Shown piece by piece: positions 26,095 to 34,104 of a stretch of 64,000 nt of DNA; position 1 is the first letter of the stretch; each line of letters starts with the position of its first letter. The notes beneath the pieces were generated by a model, which was not told the DNA's origin, made no database searches, and saw only the letters and a list, made by a program, of their open reading frames with translations. The position numbers were made by a program, and so were the translations under genes. Origin of the DNA: Stenotrophomonas maltophilia (GTDB taxonomy: Bacteria; Pseudomonadota; Gammaproteobacteria; Xanthomonadales; Xanthomonadaceae); contig NZ_LT906480.1 in assembly GCF_900186865.1 (NCBI RefSeq), positions 310,001 through 374,000 of the forward strand, in the 5' to 3' direction.

Positions 26095-26814
26095 TCAGGT
26101 ACTCCGGGGTGCGGCGGCGTCGAGGTTGGCATCCAACCAGTCGGCCAGGCCGGTAAGGGTGTCGAACTGCAGGTCCGGCTGCAGCTGCGGATGGGTCCAG
26201 GTGGCTGCGTCGCGGTTGATCCAGCAGCCGCGCAGGCCGGCGGCAATCGCCCCGGCCACGTCCATGTCGACATGATCGCCGACGTGCAGCACCTGTGCCG
26301 GTGCCGCACCCAGGCGGGTGCACGCGGCATGGAAGATGCTGGCTTCGGGCTTGGCCGCGCCGTGTTCGCGCGAACCCAGCTGGAAGGCGAAATGATGGGC
26401 CAGGCCGATCCGCTCCAGGTCGGCGTTGCCGTTGCTCAGCGCCGCCACCGGTACCCGTGCGGCAATGCGCGCCAGCGCGTCGATCGCATCGGGATAGCAC
26501 TCCACCTGGTTGCGCGCGGCGTAGAACACTTCATACGCAGGCTCCAGCAGATCGAGGCTGGCACCGCTGGTGTGCAGTGCTTCGTGCAGGGTCAGCCGGC
26601 GCAGCGCACTCAGGTCGTGGTGGAGGTGCGGATGGGCGTGGTACAGCCGCTCGCGCAGTTCGCGCATCGCCTCCACCGGATACATCGCGGCGGTAGCGGG
26701 GCTGTGTTCGCACATCCAGGCGTGCAGAACCTGTTCGATGCGGGCGCCGATCGGAGCGAACGGCCACAGCGTGTCGTCAAGGTCGAGGGTGATGGCTTGG
26801 ACGGGGAAATTCAC
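26095..26814 (-). CDS. HAD-family hydrolase (YigB-like)
   Basis: A 239-aa haloacid-dehalogenase-type phosphatase. Motif I is DLDDTLW with the nucleophilic and acid Asp, motif II SNGN, motif III the Lys in AAKPEASIF, and motif IV GDHVDMD. An alpha-helical cap lies between motif I and II. This pattern fits YigB/YjjG-type phosphatases of nucleotides or flavin precursors. The start is GTG at 26814. It is the first gene of a two-gene unit with the aminopeptidase gene. Confidence 0.87.
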   Translation of the reverse strand: MNFPVQAITLDLDDTLWPFAPIGARIEQVLHAWMCEHSPATAAMYPVEAMRELRERLYHAHPHLHHDLSALRRLTLHEALHTSGASLDLLEPAYEVFYAARNQVECYPDAIDALARIAARVPVAALSNGNADLERIGLAHHFAFQLGSREHGAAKPEASIFHAACTRLGAAPAQVLHVGDHVDMDVAGAIAAGLRGCWINRDAATWTHPQLQPDLQFDTLTGLADWLDANLDAAAPRST

Positions 26815-26888
26815 CCCGCCATTCTACCCCTGCCCGCGCGGGCTTTCATGCGACGCGGCGGGCGGGTGGGCACTGTGGCTGGGCCGGG

Positions 26889-27356
26889 TCAGCGCAGGTT
26901 GTACGAGCAGGCGATGGTGGTCTGGCCGTCGAACTGCTGCACGTCCAGGTTGTGCCGCCCAACTTCCTTCGTGTAGGTGCCTGCTACCGGGTCGGACATC
27001 TTCGCCAGTGCCGCGACCTGTTCCACACTGGCCGAGCTGAAGTACGCGGTGAAACTGTCGATGCCATCCTCGCCGCTGTCGCCGTCATAGGACTGCAGCC
27101 GGTTCACGGGCTGGCCCAGCACCATCAAGGGCGTGGTCAGCCGGAACTCGCCGCTGGATTCGCCGTCCTGCACCCTTGCCGGGGCCGGTGTCAGCATCCG
27201 GGCCATGGCGTCGAACTGTATGGGCGTGAGGTGCCGCTTGCAGGTAACCGCCTCAGCAAGCTGGGTGCGCGCCTGATCGGCAGTCGGCGGTGTCGCGGCG
27301 AACGCGGGAGCGGCAATGCAGGCCAAGGCAAGGCAACGCGTGGCGAGAGAGTTCAT
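26889..27356 (-). CDS. Hypothetical secreted protein
   Basis: A 155-aa protein with a signal peptide (MNSLATRCLALACIAAPAFA, cleavage near residue 20). The mature part has two cysteines (VTCKRH and TIACSYN) that could pair in the periplasm, and no known motif. The ATG at 27356 was chosen because it puts the signal peptide at the N-terminus; the frame continues upstream to 27422. No operon partner is evident. The role is unknown. Confidence 0.7.
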   Translation of the reverse strand: MNSLATRCLALACIAAPAFAATPPTADQARTQLAEAVTCKRHLTPIQFDAMARMLTPAPARVQDGESSGEFRLTTPLMVLGQPVNRLQSYDGDSGEDGIDSFTAYFSSASVEQVAALAKMSDPVAGTYTKEVGRHNLDVQQFDGQTTIACSYNLR

Positions 27357-27447
27357 CCGAGCGGATCCATCCGGGTAGGGCGCCATAGTCTGCCACTTCG
27401 TCCCTGTTTCTGGTTCCGCCACCTGCGTCCATCCGTTGTTGATGCCG

Positions 27448-28557
27448 TCACTCCAGCAGGCGTGCCCAGCCCTGCATGCCGTCCAGGCGTGCCAGCACCA
27501 GCTTGATGCACACCAGCAGCGGCACCGCCAGCAGCAGCCCGATCATGCCCCAGGCCCAGCCGAACACCATCAGCGCCAGGATCAGCACCAGCGGCGACAG
27601 CTTCATCCGACGGCCCAGCACGATCGGGGTCACCATCTGCCCTTCCAGTGTGTGCAGGCCCAGGTAGGCGGCCGCTGGCAGCAGGGCCTGCAGCGGTTCG
27701 CGGAACTCGACGAAGCCCATCAACAGCATCAGCGCCACGCCGATCAACGGACCCACATACGGCGCAAAATTCAGCAGCGCGGCCACCGTGCCCCACAGCA
27801 GCGCTTCCTGCAGGCCGATACCGAGCAGCATCAGCACGCCGGCGAACACCAGCCCGACCAGAGTGTTGATGACGCTGATGGTCAGCACGTAACGCGAGAC
27901 CTCGCGTTCGATCGAACGCAGGATGTCCGTGGTGAAGCGCTGCTGCTGGCGGTTGGGGAACAGGGCGATCGCCGCGCGCTGCAGGCTCTGCCCGTAGATC
28001 ATGAAGAACAGCGTCAGCAGCACCACGGCCAACACCGAGGCAGCCAGCCGCGGCGCACGGGTCAGCATGCGGTAGGGGTCGTCCAGCTGGGTGCGGATCA
28101 CCTGCACCTTGTGGTTGCTGTCACCACCGGCCACGCGGGCGAAGTTTTCCGCCGCCTGGTTGGCCTGCTGCACCGGCTTGGTCAGGTCCTGCACCTGGCG
28201 GGCGACCTTGCGCAGCTGCTGTGGGGCTTCCTGCGCCCATTCCATCGCCGGGCCGATCAGCTGCACGGCCAGCGAACCGGTCACGCCCAGGCCGGCGCCG
28301 AGGATCAACAGTGCGCCCAGCGCGCGCGGAATCCACAGCTTCTGCAGCAGGCGCAGGATCGGGTTGCCGACCAGGGCGAAGAACATCGCCAGCAGCACCG
28401 GCAGGATGATGTCCTGCGCGGCCCACAGCGTGTAGCCCACCGCCAGGGTCGCCAGCACCACCAGCGACATCGGCCCGCGCGGGCGCGACGGTGGTGGCAG
28501 CGCTGCCTCTGGCTCGTCGGGGCCGGCCGGTGGCGGGGACAGGAGGGACTCGCTCAT
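27448..28557 (-). CDS. AI-2E-family transporter (PerM-like permease)
   Basis: A 369-aa inner-membrane protein with about seven helices. There is an N-terminal proline-rich cytoplasmic part (1-30), helices at about 35-70 and 75-100, a long soluble segment (about 105-170), and a C-terminal block with PYVGPLIGV, the family hallmark. It ends LARLDGMQGWARLLE. The family was named for autoinducer-2 export but many members have other or unknown substrates. The ATG at 28557 starts MSESLLSPPP; the frame is open further upstream without a start signal. Confidence 0.85.
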   Translation of the reverse strand: MSESLLSPPPAGPDEPEAALPPPSRPRGPMSLVVLATLAVGYTLWAAQDIILPVLLAMFFALVGNPILRLLQKLWIPRALGALLILGAGLGVTGSLAVQLIGPAMEWAQEAPQQLRKVARQVQDLTKPVQQANQAAENFARVAGGDSNHKVQVIRTQLDDPYRMLTRAPRLAASVLAVVLLTLFFMIYGQSLQRAAIALFPNRQQQRFTTDILRSIEREVSRYVLTISVINTLVGLVFAGVLMLLGIGLQEALLWGTVAALLNFAPYVGPLIGVALMLLMGFVEFREPLQALLPAAAYLGLHTLEGQMVTPIVLGRRMKLSPLVLILALMVFGWAWGMIGLLLAVPLLVCIKLVLARLDGMQGWARLLE

Positions 28558-28624
28558 CGACGCATCAACCGGAAAGGGGAGCGCATTATCCGCCGGCCGC
28601 GATCGGCGCGGCGGATTCCATGGA

Positions 28625-29086
28625 TCAACGTTCGGACAGCTCGGTGGCCGCTTCGGCCGGACGCGGTCCGCGCAGGTCCGGTTCTGGCTCCGGCACGGAG
28701 CGTGGTGCCGGTGCCGGCCGTGCTCCGGCAGCGGAGGCCGCTGCCTGTGCCTGCTCGCTGGCATCGTCGGCTTCTTCGGCCGCATCGTCGGCGGTGGCCG
28801 CAGCCTGCGCCGCCATCGCCGTGGCGAACGCCGCCTGCGCACTGGCGAACAGGTTCGAGACCGAACCGACCATCTGCAGCCAGCGGGCACCGTTGACCTT
28901 GCCCGGCACCTCCAGCTTGCCGGCGATGAAGCCACCGGCCAGGCCGACCACCACGATGCGCAACGGCGACCAGCCCTGTCGCCATACCTGGCCGAGGGTG
29001 GACCAGTGGTCCTGTGTCTCGCCCAGGCGCACGGTCACCACCTGTTCGCAGCGTTTTACCCGCCGCTGCAGCGCGCCGAACTTCAT
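28625..29086 (-). CDS. Hypothetical protein of the YqjD/YqjE-like cluster
   Basis: A 153-aa protein with a basic N-terminus, one weak hydrophobic segment (PLRIVVVGLAGGFIAGKL, about 41-58) and an Ala/Glu-rich, probably helical tail (about 80-125) ending in a Pro-rich stretch. It overlaps the preceding holin-like gene by four bases (ATGA). It occupies the place that yqjK holds in the E. coli yqjDEK cluster, but I see no real sequence match. Its function is unknown; a membrane-bound accessory is likely. Confidence 0.6.
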   Translation of the reverse strand: MKFGALQRRVKRCEQVVTVRLGETQDHWSTLGQVWRQGWSPLRIVVVGLAGGFIAGKLEVPGKVNGARWLQMVGSVSNLFASAQAAFATAMAAQAAATADDAAEEADDASEQAQAAASAAGARPAPAPRSVPEPEPDLRGPRPAEAATELSER

Positions 29087-29553
29087 GGCTTGCCCTCGGG
29101 CAGCTGCACGCCGGCATCAGGGTCGTCTTCGCTGGGTTCGTCAAACAGGCCCAGGCGTGACAGCTGACGCCGGGTGGCGTGCATGCCGGTGTGGTGGAAG
29201 AAGTAGGACACCCGCCAGATCGCATAGCCGGTGACGGCCAGGCCCAGCAGCGAGGTGATCAGCAGGGCCTGCAGCCAACTCAGGCCCCAGCTCTGCAGCA
29301 GCGCGATGAGGGTGGCGGCCATCAGCAGCCACGCCGAGGCACCAAACACGATCGCCACGCCGGCCCAGGCCAGCGCACGACCGAATGCGCTGCGCGCCAG
29401 CGCGAAGTCGGCCGAGGCCAGCCGGCGCAGTGAACGCAGCGTGTGCTTGGCCGAATCGGCAGCGGCACGACCGGCCGCGCCGACCTGGCGGATGCTCTCA
29501 TCCAGCGGCGGGGTGGCCGCCGGATCAGGCGCTTGCGTGTTGTCTTCGCTCAC
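29083..29553 (-). CDS. Phage-holin-superfamily membrane protein (YqjE-like)
   Basis: A 156-aa protein with an N-terminal soluble part and two adjacent helices (about 60-85 and 90-113) followed by a charged tail, the layout of the YqjE/phage holin 3_6 group. Family members are envelope proteins of unknown role, not lysis proteins; no phage genes surround it. The start is GTG at 29553. It lies between a DUF883-like gene and a second small gene, all on the minus strand. Confidence 0.75.
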   Translation of the reverse strand: MSEDNTQAPDPAATPPLDESIRQVGAAGRAAADSAKHTLRSLRRLASADFALARSAFGRALAWAGVAIVFGASAWLLMAATLIALLQSWGLSWLQALLITSLLGLAVTGYAIWRVSYFFHHTGMHATRRQLSRLGLFDEPSEDDPDAGVQLPEGKP

Positions 29554-29561
29554 GCTGCGGC

Positions 29562-29927
29562 TTACTTGTCGCTGCTGCCGCGGGCCAGCTTGGCGATGAT
29601 CCAGCCGGCTGCGAAGGCGACGCCGAACGAGGCCAGCGGACGTTCGCGGATCAGTTCGGCGGCGCTGTCGATCAGGTCCTTGCCCTTGTCCATCAGCGCA
29701 TCGACCTGTTCCTTGGCGGCGGCACCGCCGAACTCGGCGGCGGCCAGGCCGGACAGTGCACTGTCGGACAATTCAGCCTTGACGTTGGCCTTGCCGATGC
29801 GAAGCTCGTCGGTCGCTGCACCGGTTGCACCCTTGATCGCACCGCCGGCGGCCGTAGCGGCCTGCTTCAGGTGGGAACCGGCTTCACCCAGGTGTTCCTT
29901 CAGGTTCTCGGTATTGGTGGGGCTCAT
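29562..29927 (-). CDS. DUF883-family (YqjD/ElaB-like) protein
   Basis: A 121-aa, Ala-rich, mostly helical protein with a C-terminal hydrophobic tail (RPLASFGVAFAAGWIIAKLARG). This matches the YqjD/ElaB family, whose members anchor to the inner membrane by that tail and bind ribosomes in stationary phase. First gene of the trio with the holin-like and the hypothetical gene; it starts with ATG at 29927. The neighbourhood next to a DegQ-type protease suggests envelope stress functions, which is inference. Confidence 0.8.
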   Translation of the reverse strand: MSPTNTENLKEHLGEAGSHLKQAATAAGGAIKGATGAATDELRIGKANVKAELSDSALSGLAAAEFGGAAAKEQVDALMDKGKDLIDSAAELIRERPLASFGVAFAAGWIIAKLARGSSDK

Positions 29928-30028
29928 CGAATCACTCCTGTTGCGATGGGGGAACGGGAGTCGGCGGTGCCGACCTGGACTGACAGCAATAGCATTGCCG
30001 GGGTATAGGGGGTGTTACGGCAGGGCGA

Positions 30029-31462
30029 TCAGCGCATCACGAGCTGGCCCTGCTGCTGGCCATTGTTGCGCAGCACGCGCAGCACCAGCGTCGGCGGGCG
30101 CTGCTGGAAGTTGGCGCGCCAGCTGGCCAGGTCGGCGAATTCACCGACGGTGGCATCGGTGATGATGTCGCCCTGCTGCAGGCCGTTGCTGGCGGCGCGG
30201 CTGCCGCGCTTGACCTCGCTGACCAGCACGCCGCTGGCGCCTGACTGGCGCAGCGACTCGGGCAGGTCGACGAAGGTGGCCCCGCCCAGGCGCGGGTCCA
30301 GGCTGTCGCCGGTGACCGCGCGTGCCTGTTCCTTCAGCGTCGCCTTGATCTGCAGCGGTTTGCCTTCGCGGCGTACGTCCAGCGTCATCGGGCTGCCGAC
30401 CGCCGCCAGGCCTTCCACGTTGTGCAGGGCTTCGGCGCTGTCCACGCGCTGGCCATTGGCCGACACCACCACGTCGCCCGGCTTCAGGCCGGCGGCGGCG
30501 GCCGCCGAACCGGCCAGCACGCGGGTGATCAGCGCACCGCGGGTTTCGCCCAGGCCCAGGCCCTGCGCGATCTGCGCGGTCAGGTTCTGGCTTTCCACGC
30601 CCAGCGTGCCGCGCACCACCACGCCGTGCTTGACCAGCTGGTCGACCACGCTGCGCGCCAGGTTCGACGGAATCGCCAGGCCCAGGCCGATGTTGCCGGC
30701 CATGCTGCCCTGCGGGTTGAAGCTGGCAGTGTTGATGCCGACCAGTTGGCCCTGCAGGTCGACCAGCGCGCCACCCGAGTTGCCCGGGTTGATCGACGCG
30801 TCGGTCTGGATGAAGTTCTGGTAGCCCAGCCCGCGGATGCCGCTGCGGCCCACCGCCGAGACGATGCCCGAAGTGACCGTCTGGCTGAAGCCGAACGGAT
30901 TGCCGATGGCTACCACGAAGTCGCCCACCCGCAGCTGGTCGCTGTTGCCGAGCTTGATGTCGGTCAGGTTCTGCGCCGGAATGCGGATCAGCGCGATGTC
31001 GGTATCGCGGTCCGAGCCGAGGAATTCGGCCTTGACCGTGCGCCCGTCGGCCAGTGTCACCTGTACGTCATCGGCGTTGTCGATGACATGGTGGTTGGTC
31101 AGCACCAGGCCCTCCCTGGCGTCGATGATCACGCCCGAGCCCAGCGATTCGTTGATGCGTTCCTGCGGGATGTCCGGGAACAGGCGGCGGAAGAACGGGT
31201 CGTTGAAGAAGGGATTGCGTACGCGCACCACCTGCTTGGTGTTGACGCTGACCACGGCCGGCATCGCCTTCTCCAGCATCGGTGCCAGTGACGGAACCTG
31301 CTGCCCGGCCACTGCGGCTGGCAGTGCCGCCATGGTCGGCACCACCGCTGGAAGCGGAGCGGCATCGGCACGGTTGTCCAGGTGGGCGTTGATGCCGGTG
31401 GCAACGAAGCCACCGAAGGCGGCGGCGATTGCGAGCGTGAGCAGGGTAGGTAGCGGTCGCAT
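30029..31462 (-). CDS. degQ: Do-family periplasmic serine endoprotease (DegQ/MucD-like)
   Basis: A 477-aa protease with an N-terminal export/anchor segment (MRPLPTLLTLAIAAAFGGFV). A trypsin-like domain has the triad H125 (TNHHVI), D155 (DTDIALI) and S229 (NPGNSGGAL); two PDZ domains follow (about 290-375 and 395-475). The size and loop A length fit DegQ/MucD better than DegP. The role is removal of damaged periplasmic proteins, by analogy. It is divergent from the histone-like gene across a 491-base gap. Confidence 0.92.
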   Translation of the reverse strand: MRPLPTLLTLAIAAAFGGFVATGINAHLDNRADAAPLPAVVPTMAALPAAVAGQQVPSLAPMLEKAMPAVVSVNTKQVVRVRNPFFNDPFFRRLFPDIPQERINESLGSGVIIDAREGLVLTNHHVIDNADDVQVTLADGRTVKAEFLGSDRDTDIALIRIPAQNLTDIKLGNSDQLRVGDFVVAIGNPFGFSQTVTSGIVSAVGRSGIRGLGYQNFIQTDASINPGNSGGALVDLQGQLVGINTASFNPQGSMAGNIGLGLAIPSNLARSVVDQLVKHGVVVRGTLGVESQNLTAQIAQGLGLGETRGALITRVLAGSAAAAAGLKPGDVVVSANGQRVDSAEALHNVEGLAAVGSPMTLDVRREGKPLQIKATLKEQARAVTGDSLDPRLGGATFVDLPESLRQSGASGVLVSEVKRGSRAASNGLQQGDIITDATVGEFADLASWRANFQQRPPTLVLRVLRNNGQQQGQLVMR

Positions 31463-31953
31463 GGGAGTCGGTTCGCTGGCGGGAATGGGGGCGGTTCGGC
31501 TCTACGGTAAAACAAGCTGAATGAGTGTGTCGCGATCTGGATAAATGCGCCATGAAAACCCGGTGCCCGGAACGCGGGTCGGCATCGCCCTCTGTGGGGC
31601 GGTGGCGACAACATCGGGCGTGCTTCTCAACGTGCCGACGTCGGCCGAAGCGCGTGTGGATACAGGCCGATACTTGCGCAGTTCTGCGCATCCTGGTGCC
31701 GCGATGCGCCATATTGCATGCCTTCCGCGGCATCCGGGCGGGTGCACACAACCAATGCCTGTCACGACGCGGATCATGCGGCGCAGCACTGAAAAAAAGG
31801 GGTTTCCTGTAAACACGGTGTGCCTGCAGGGATGGTCGACTACACCATCGCCGTCGCAGCAGATGCGATTGGTGGCGCATGCCCCGTTCCACGATCGTCA
31901 ATGTCGGTATAGCATCGCCCCGTTTTGATACTTAAGGCCCCCAGGAGGGCAAC
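31463..31953. other. Intergenic region between degQ and the histone-like gene
   Basis: A 491-base divergent gap. Several frames of about 80-130 codons cross it (for example 31545-31928 on the plus strand) but none has a convincing ribosome binding site, composition or family pattern. It should hold the degQ promoter (minus strand) and the promoter of the histone-like gene, whose strong AGGAGG at 31943-31948 stands five bases before its ATG. Nothing else is supported. Confidence 0.6.
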
Positions 31954-32847
31954 ATGAGCAACGGTAATGGTGTGTCGGTCGTGACCGACGCTGTCGAGAA
32001 CGTCAAAGAAGCCGCCACCAACGTTGGCGAGACCATCGCCCACGCTGCCGAAGACGCAGTGAAGTCGGTCAAGAAGACCGTCAAGCGCGCCACCAAGGCT
32101 GCCGGTACCCGCGTTGCCAAGGCCAAGAAGGCCGTGGCCAAGGTCGAGAAGACCGTTGCCAAGAAGGCCGAAAAGGCTGCCAAGTCGGTCGGCAAGACTG
32201 TTGCCAACGCCAAGAAGAAGCTGGAAGCGGCCAAGAAGAACGCCAAGGCCGAAGCCGCTGCCCTGAAGAAGGAAGTGGCCAAGAAGAAGGCCGCTGCAGG
32301 CAAGGCTGTGACCAAGAAGGCCGCCGCTGCCAAGAAGACCACCAAGGCCGCCACCAAGGCTGCCGGCAAGAAGGTCGCCACCGTGAAGAAGGCTGCCACC
32401 AAGAAGGCCGCCGTCGCCAAGAAGACCGTTGCCAAGAAGACCGCGGCCGCCAAGAAGGTGGTCGGCAAGAAGGTCGCCACCGCCAGGAAGGCTGTGGCCA
32501 AGAAGACCGTCGCCGCCAAGAAGGTTGCTGGCAAGAAGGCCGTGGCTGCGAAGAAGGTTGTCGGCAAGAAGGTTGCCGCCACCAGGAAGGTCGCCACCAA
32601 GAAGACCGCCGCCGCCAAGAAGGTTGTCGGCAAGAAGGCTGCCGTCGCCAAGAAGGCCGTCGGCAAGAAGACCGCTGCTGCCAGGAAGGTTGTCGGCAAG
32701 AAGACCGCCGTTGCCAAGAAGGCAGTTGGCAAGAAGGTTGCCGCTACCCGCAAGACGGTTGCCAAGAAGGCTGCCCCGCTGAAGAAGGTCGCCGCCAAGA
32801 AGGCTCCGGCCAAGAAGGCCGTGCGCAAGACCGCCAAGCGCAAGTAA
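31954..32847 (+). CDS. Histone H1-like Lys/Ala-rich DNA-binding protein (AlgP-like)
   Basis: A 297-aa protein. The first 35 residues are acidic and helical ([18 protein letters not shown]). From about residue 38 it is an almost uninterrupted series of Lys-Ala/Val repeats (units such as [22 protein letters not shown]), ending RKTAKRK. The base composition follows the repeat (AAGAAGG, GTCGCC). It resembles the H1-like proteins AlgP/AlgR3 of Pseudomonas and Xanthomonadaceae, which coat DNA non-specifically. The length in such genes varies between strains by repeat number. A hairpin terminator follows. Confidence 0.88.
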   Translation: MSNGNGVSVVTDAVENVKEAATNVGETIAHAAEDAVKSVKKTVKRATKAAGTRVAKAKKAVAKVEKTVAKKAEKAAKSVGKTVANAKKKLEAAKKNAKAEAAALKKEVAKKKAAAGKAVTKKAAAAKKTTKAATKAAGKKVATVKKAATKKAAVAKKTVAKKTAAAKKVVGKKVATARKAVAKKTVAAKKVAGKKAVAAKKVVGKKVAATRKVATKKTAAAKKVVGKKAAVAKKAVGKKTAAARKVVGKKTAVAKKAVGKKVAATRKTVAKKAAPLKKVAAKKAPAKKAVRKTAKRK

Positions 32848-32860
32848 TCGCGCCGTGACC

Positions 32861-32895
32861 AAAGGCCCTGCCACCCACCGGGTGGTGGGGCCTTT
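32861..32895 (+). terminator. Likely terminator of the histone-like gene
   Basis: AAAGGCCC ... GGGCCTTT arms extended by CCACC/GGTGG with two G-T wobble pairs and a small loop, 14 bases after the stop codon. Only a short T-run (CTTTCG) follows, so efficiency is uncertain. Confidence 0.6.
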
Positions 32896-32954
32896 CGCGT
32901 TTCCGGGACACTGTCCGGGCCAAGATGCAGGTTCTTTCCGCTGGAGCCCCGGGC

Positions 32955-33638
32955 ATGCGCGGTATCGACTTCAGTTCCTGGCAGGGCGTGCTGTCCACCT
33001 TGGCCGGCCTGGTCCTGATCACCCTGCTGGGCGTGGGCATCCGCCTGCTGGTGATGCAGACCCTGCAACAGCGCCGCGAGCGCGAGAACCGGCAGATCAA
33101 CGAACGGCTGCGCACGCTGATGGCGGCCTACAAGACCCTGGGCGGTTCGTTCACCGGCGAACTGGGCGTGGATCCCAGCCATCGCCGCGACCTGCGCCAG
33201 CGCGAAGATGCCGAAGGCATCGCCGAACCCCGCTCGGATCGCGCGCGCCGCATCCGTGATGCCGTTGAAGCGGCGCTGTCGGACATCCTGCTGCTGGGCA
33301 CCGACGAACAGGTGCGGTTGGCTGCGCGCGCTGCCAACGATCTTGCACAGGGGCGACCGGTGCATACCCACGAACTGGTGGTCTCGCTGCGCGACTTCGT
33401 GCGCGAAGCGCTGGACCTGGCGCCGATTCCGGCCGACCTGCAGATACCGCCGCAGGGGCCGACCCGGCCGGGCGGTGCCAGTGGCAAGGGCCGCAACGAC
33501 GGCGATGCCAAGGGCGGTCGTGCGGGTGGAGGCGGCGGTGGCGGAATGGGGGCCGGCATGGGCGGTGTGGGCCTCGGCGCCGGCGCCGCACTGGGCGCCG
33601 GCCATGCCTCCGCCAGCGATGAAACGGACGCGCGCTGA
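32955..33638 (+). CDS. Hypothetical membrane protein with glycine-rich tail
   Basis: A 227-aa protein. An N-terminal helix (VLSTLAGLVLITLLGVGIRLLV, about 12-34) is followed by a charged, probably coiled-coil cytosolic part (RRERENRQINERLRTL), a soluble domain (about 60-160) and a glycine-rich C-terminus with a GGGGGGGMGAGMGG run. The ATG at 32955 has GGAG eight bases upstream. I do not recognise the family. The low-complexity tail could vary between strains. Confidence 0.7.
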   Translation: MRGIDFSSWQGVLSTLAGLVLITLLGVGIRLLVMQTLQQRRERENRQINERLRTLMAAYKTLGGSFTGELGVDPSHRRDLRQREDAEGIAEPRSDRARRIRDAVEAALSDILLLGTDEQVRLAARAANDLAQGRPVHTHELVVSLRDFVREALDLAPIPADLQIPPQGPTRPGGASGKGRNDGDAKGGRAGGGGGGGMGAGMGGVGLGAGAALGAGHASASDETDAR

Positions 33639-33653
33639 GCACGTCCGCCCGGT

Positions 33654-34013
33654 TCAGCGGGTCAGTTCGTAGATCGGCACGAAGCCACCGTAGATCATCC
33701 GCGCGCCGTCGAACGGCATCGGATTCGTCGCCGGATCAAACCTTGGGTCTTCCATCATCTTCTTCATGCCGGCGTCGCGGGTCGGCTTGTCCGGCCATTC
33801 GATCCAGGAAAACACCACCGTCTCGTCCGGCGTGGCTTTCACCGCGCCGAAAAAGTCGGTGGTCTTGCCGTGCGGCACGTCGTCACCCCAGCACTCGACC
33901 ACGCGCAGCGCGCCGTACTCGATGAAAACGGGATCCCCTGTGCGTGCATGGGCGAGGAACTTCTCTTTGTTGGCGGTGGGCACCGCCAGGACGAAACCAT
34001 CGATGTAGCTCAT
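33654..34013 (-). CDS. DUF1428-family protein (YbaA-like)
   Basis: A 119-aa protein that begins MSYIDGFVLAVPTANKEKF and contains VVECWGDDVP, FSWIEWPDK and a C-terminal RMIYGGF, the pattern of DUF1428. The fold is a dimeric ferredoxin-like alpha/beta barrel; its function is not established. The ATG at 34013 has GGAGG six bases upstream. It is convergent with the preceding gene. Confidence 0.85.
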   Translation of the reverse strand: MSYIDGFVLAVPTANKEKFLAHARTGDPVFIEYGALRVVECWGDDVPHGKTTDFFGAVKATPDETVVFSWIEWPDKPTRDAGMKKMMEDPRFDPATNPMPFDGARMIYGGFVPIYELTR

Positions 34014-34104
34014 TGCCTGCCTCCGGATGGACCGTGCCGCATGCACGGCCTTCAAGTACACGACGAACCAGGGCGTCGGGGATCGACATCCTCTGGGCGC
34101 CCGT

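Noticed and set aside
29083..29553. Holin-family call as a sign of a prophage
   Set aside because: No endolysin, terminase, portal, tail or integrase gene is nearby. The protein fits chromosomal YqjE-like proteins.
31545..31928. A 127-codon frame in the degQ-histone gap
   Set aside because: No ribosome binding site and no coherent protein pattern; it is more likely chance in a regulatory gap.
32200..32800. Regular DNA repeats that could suggest a CRISPR-like or tandem array
   Set aside because: The repetition follows codons of the Lys/Ala-rich protein and lacks unique spacers.
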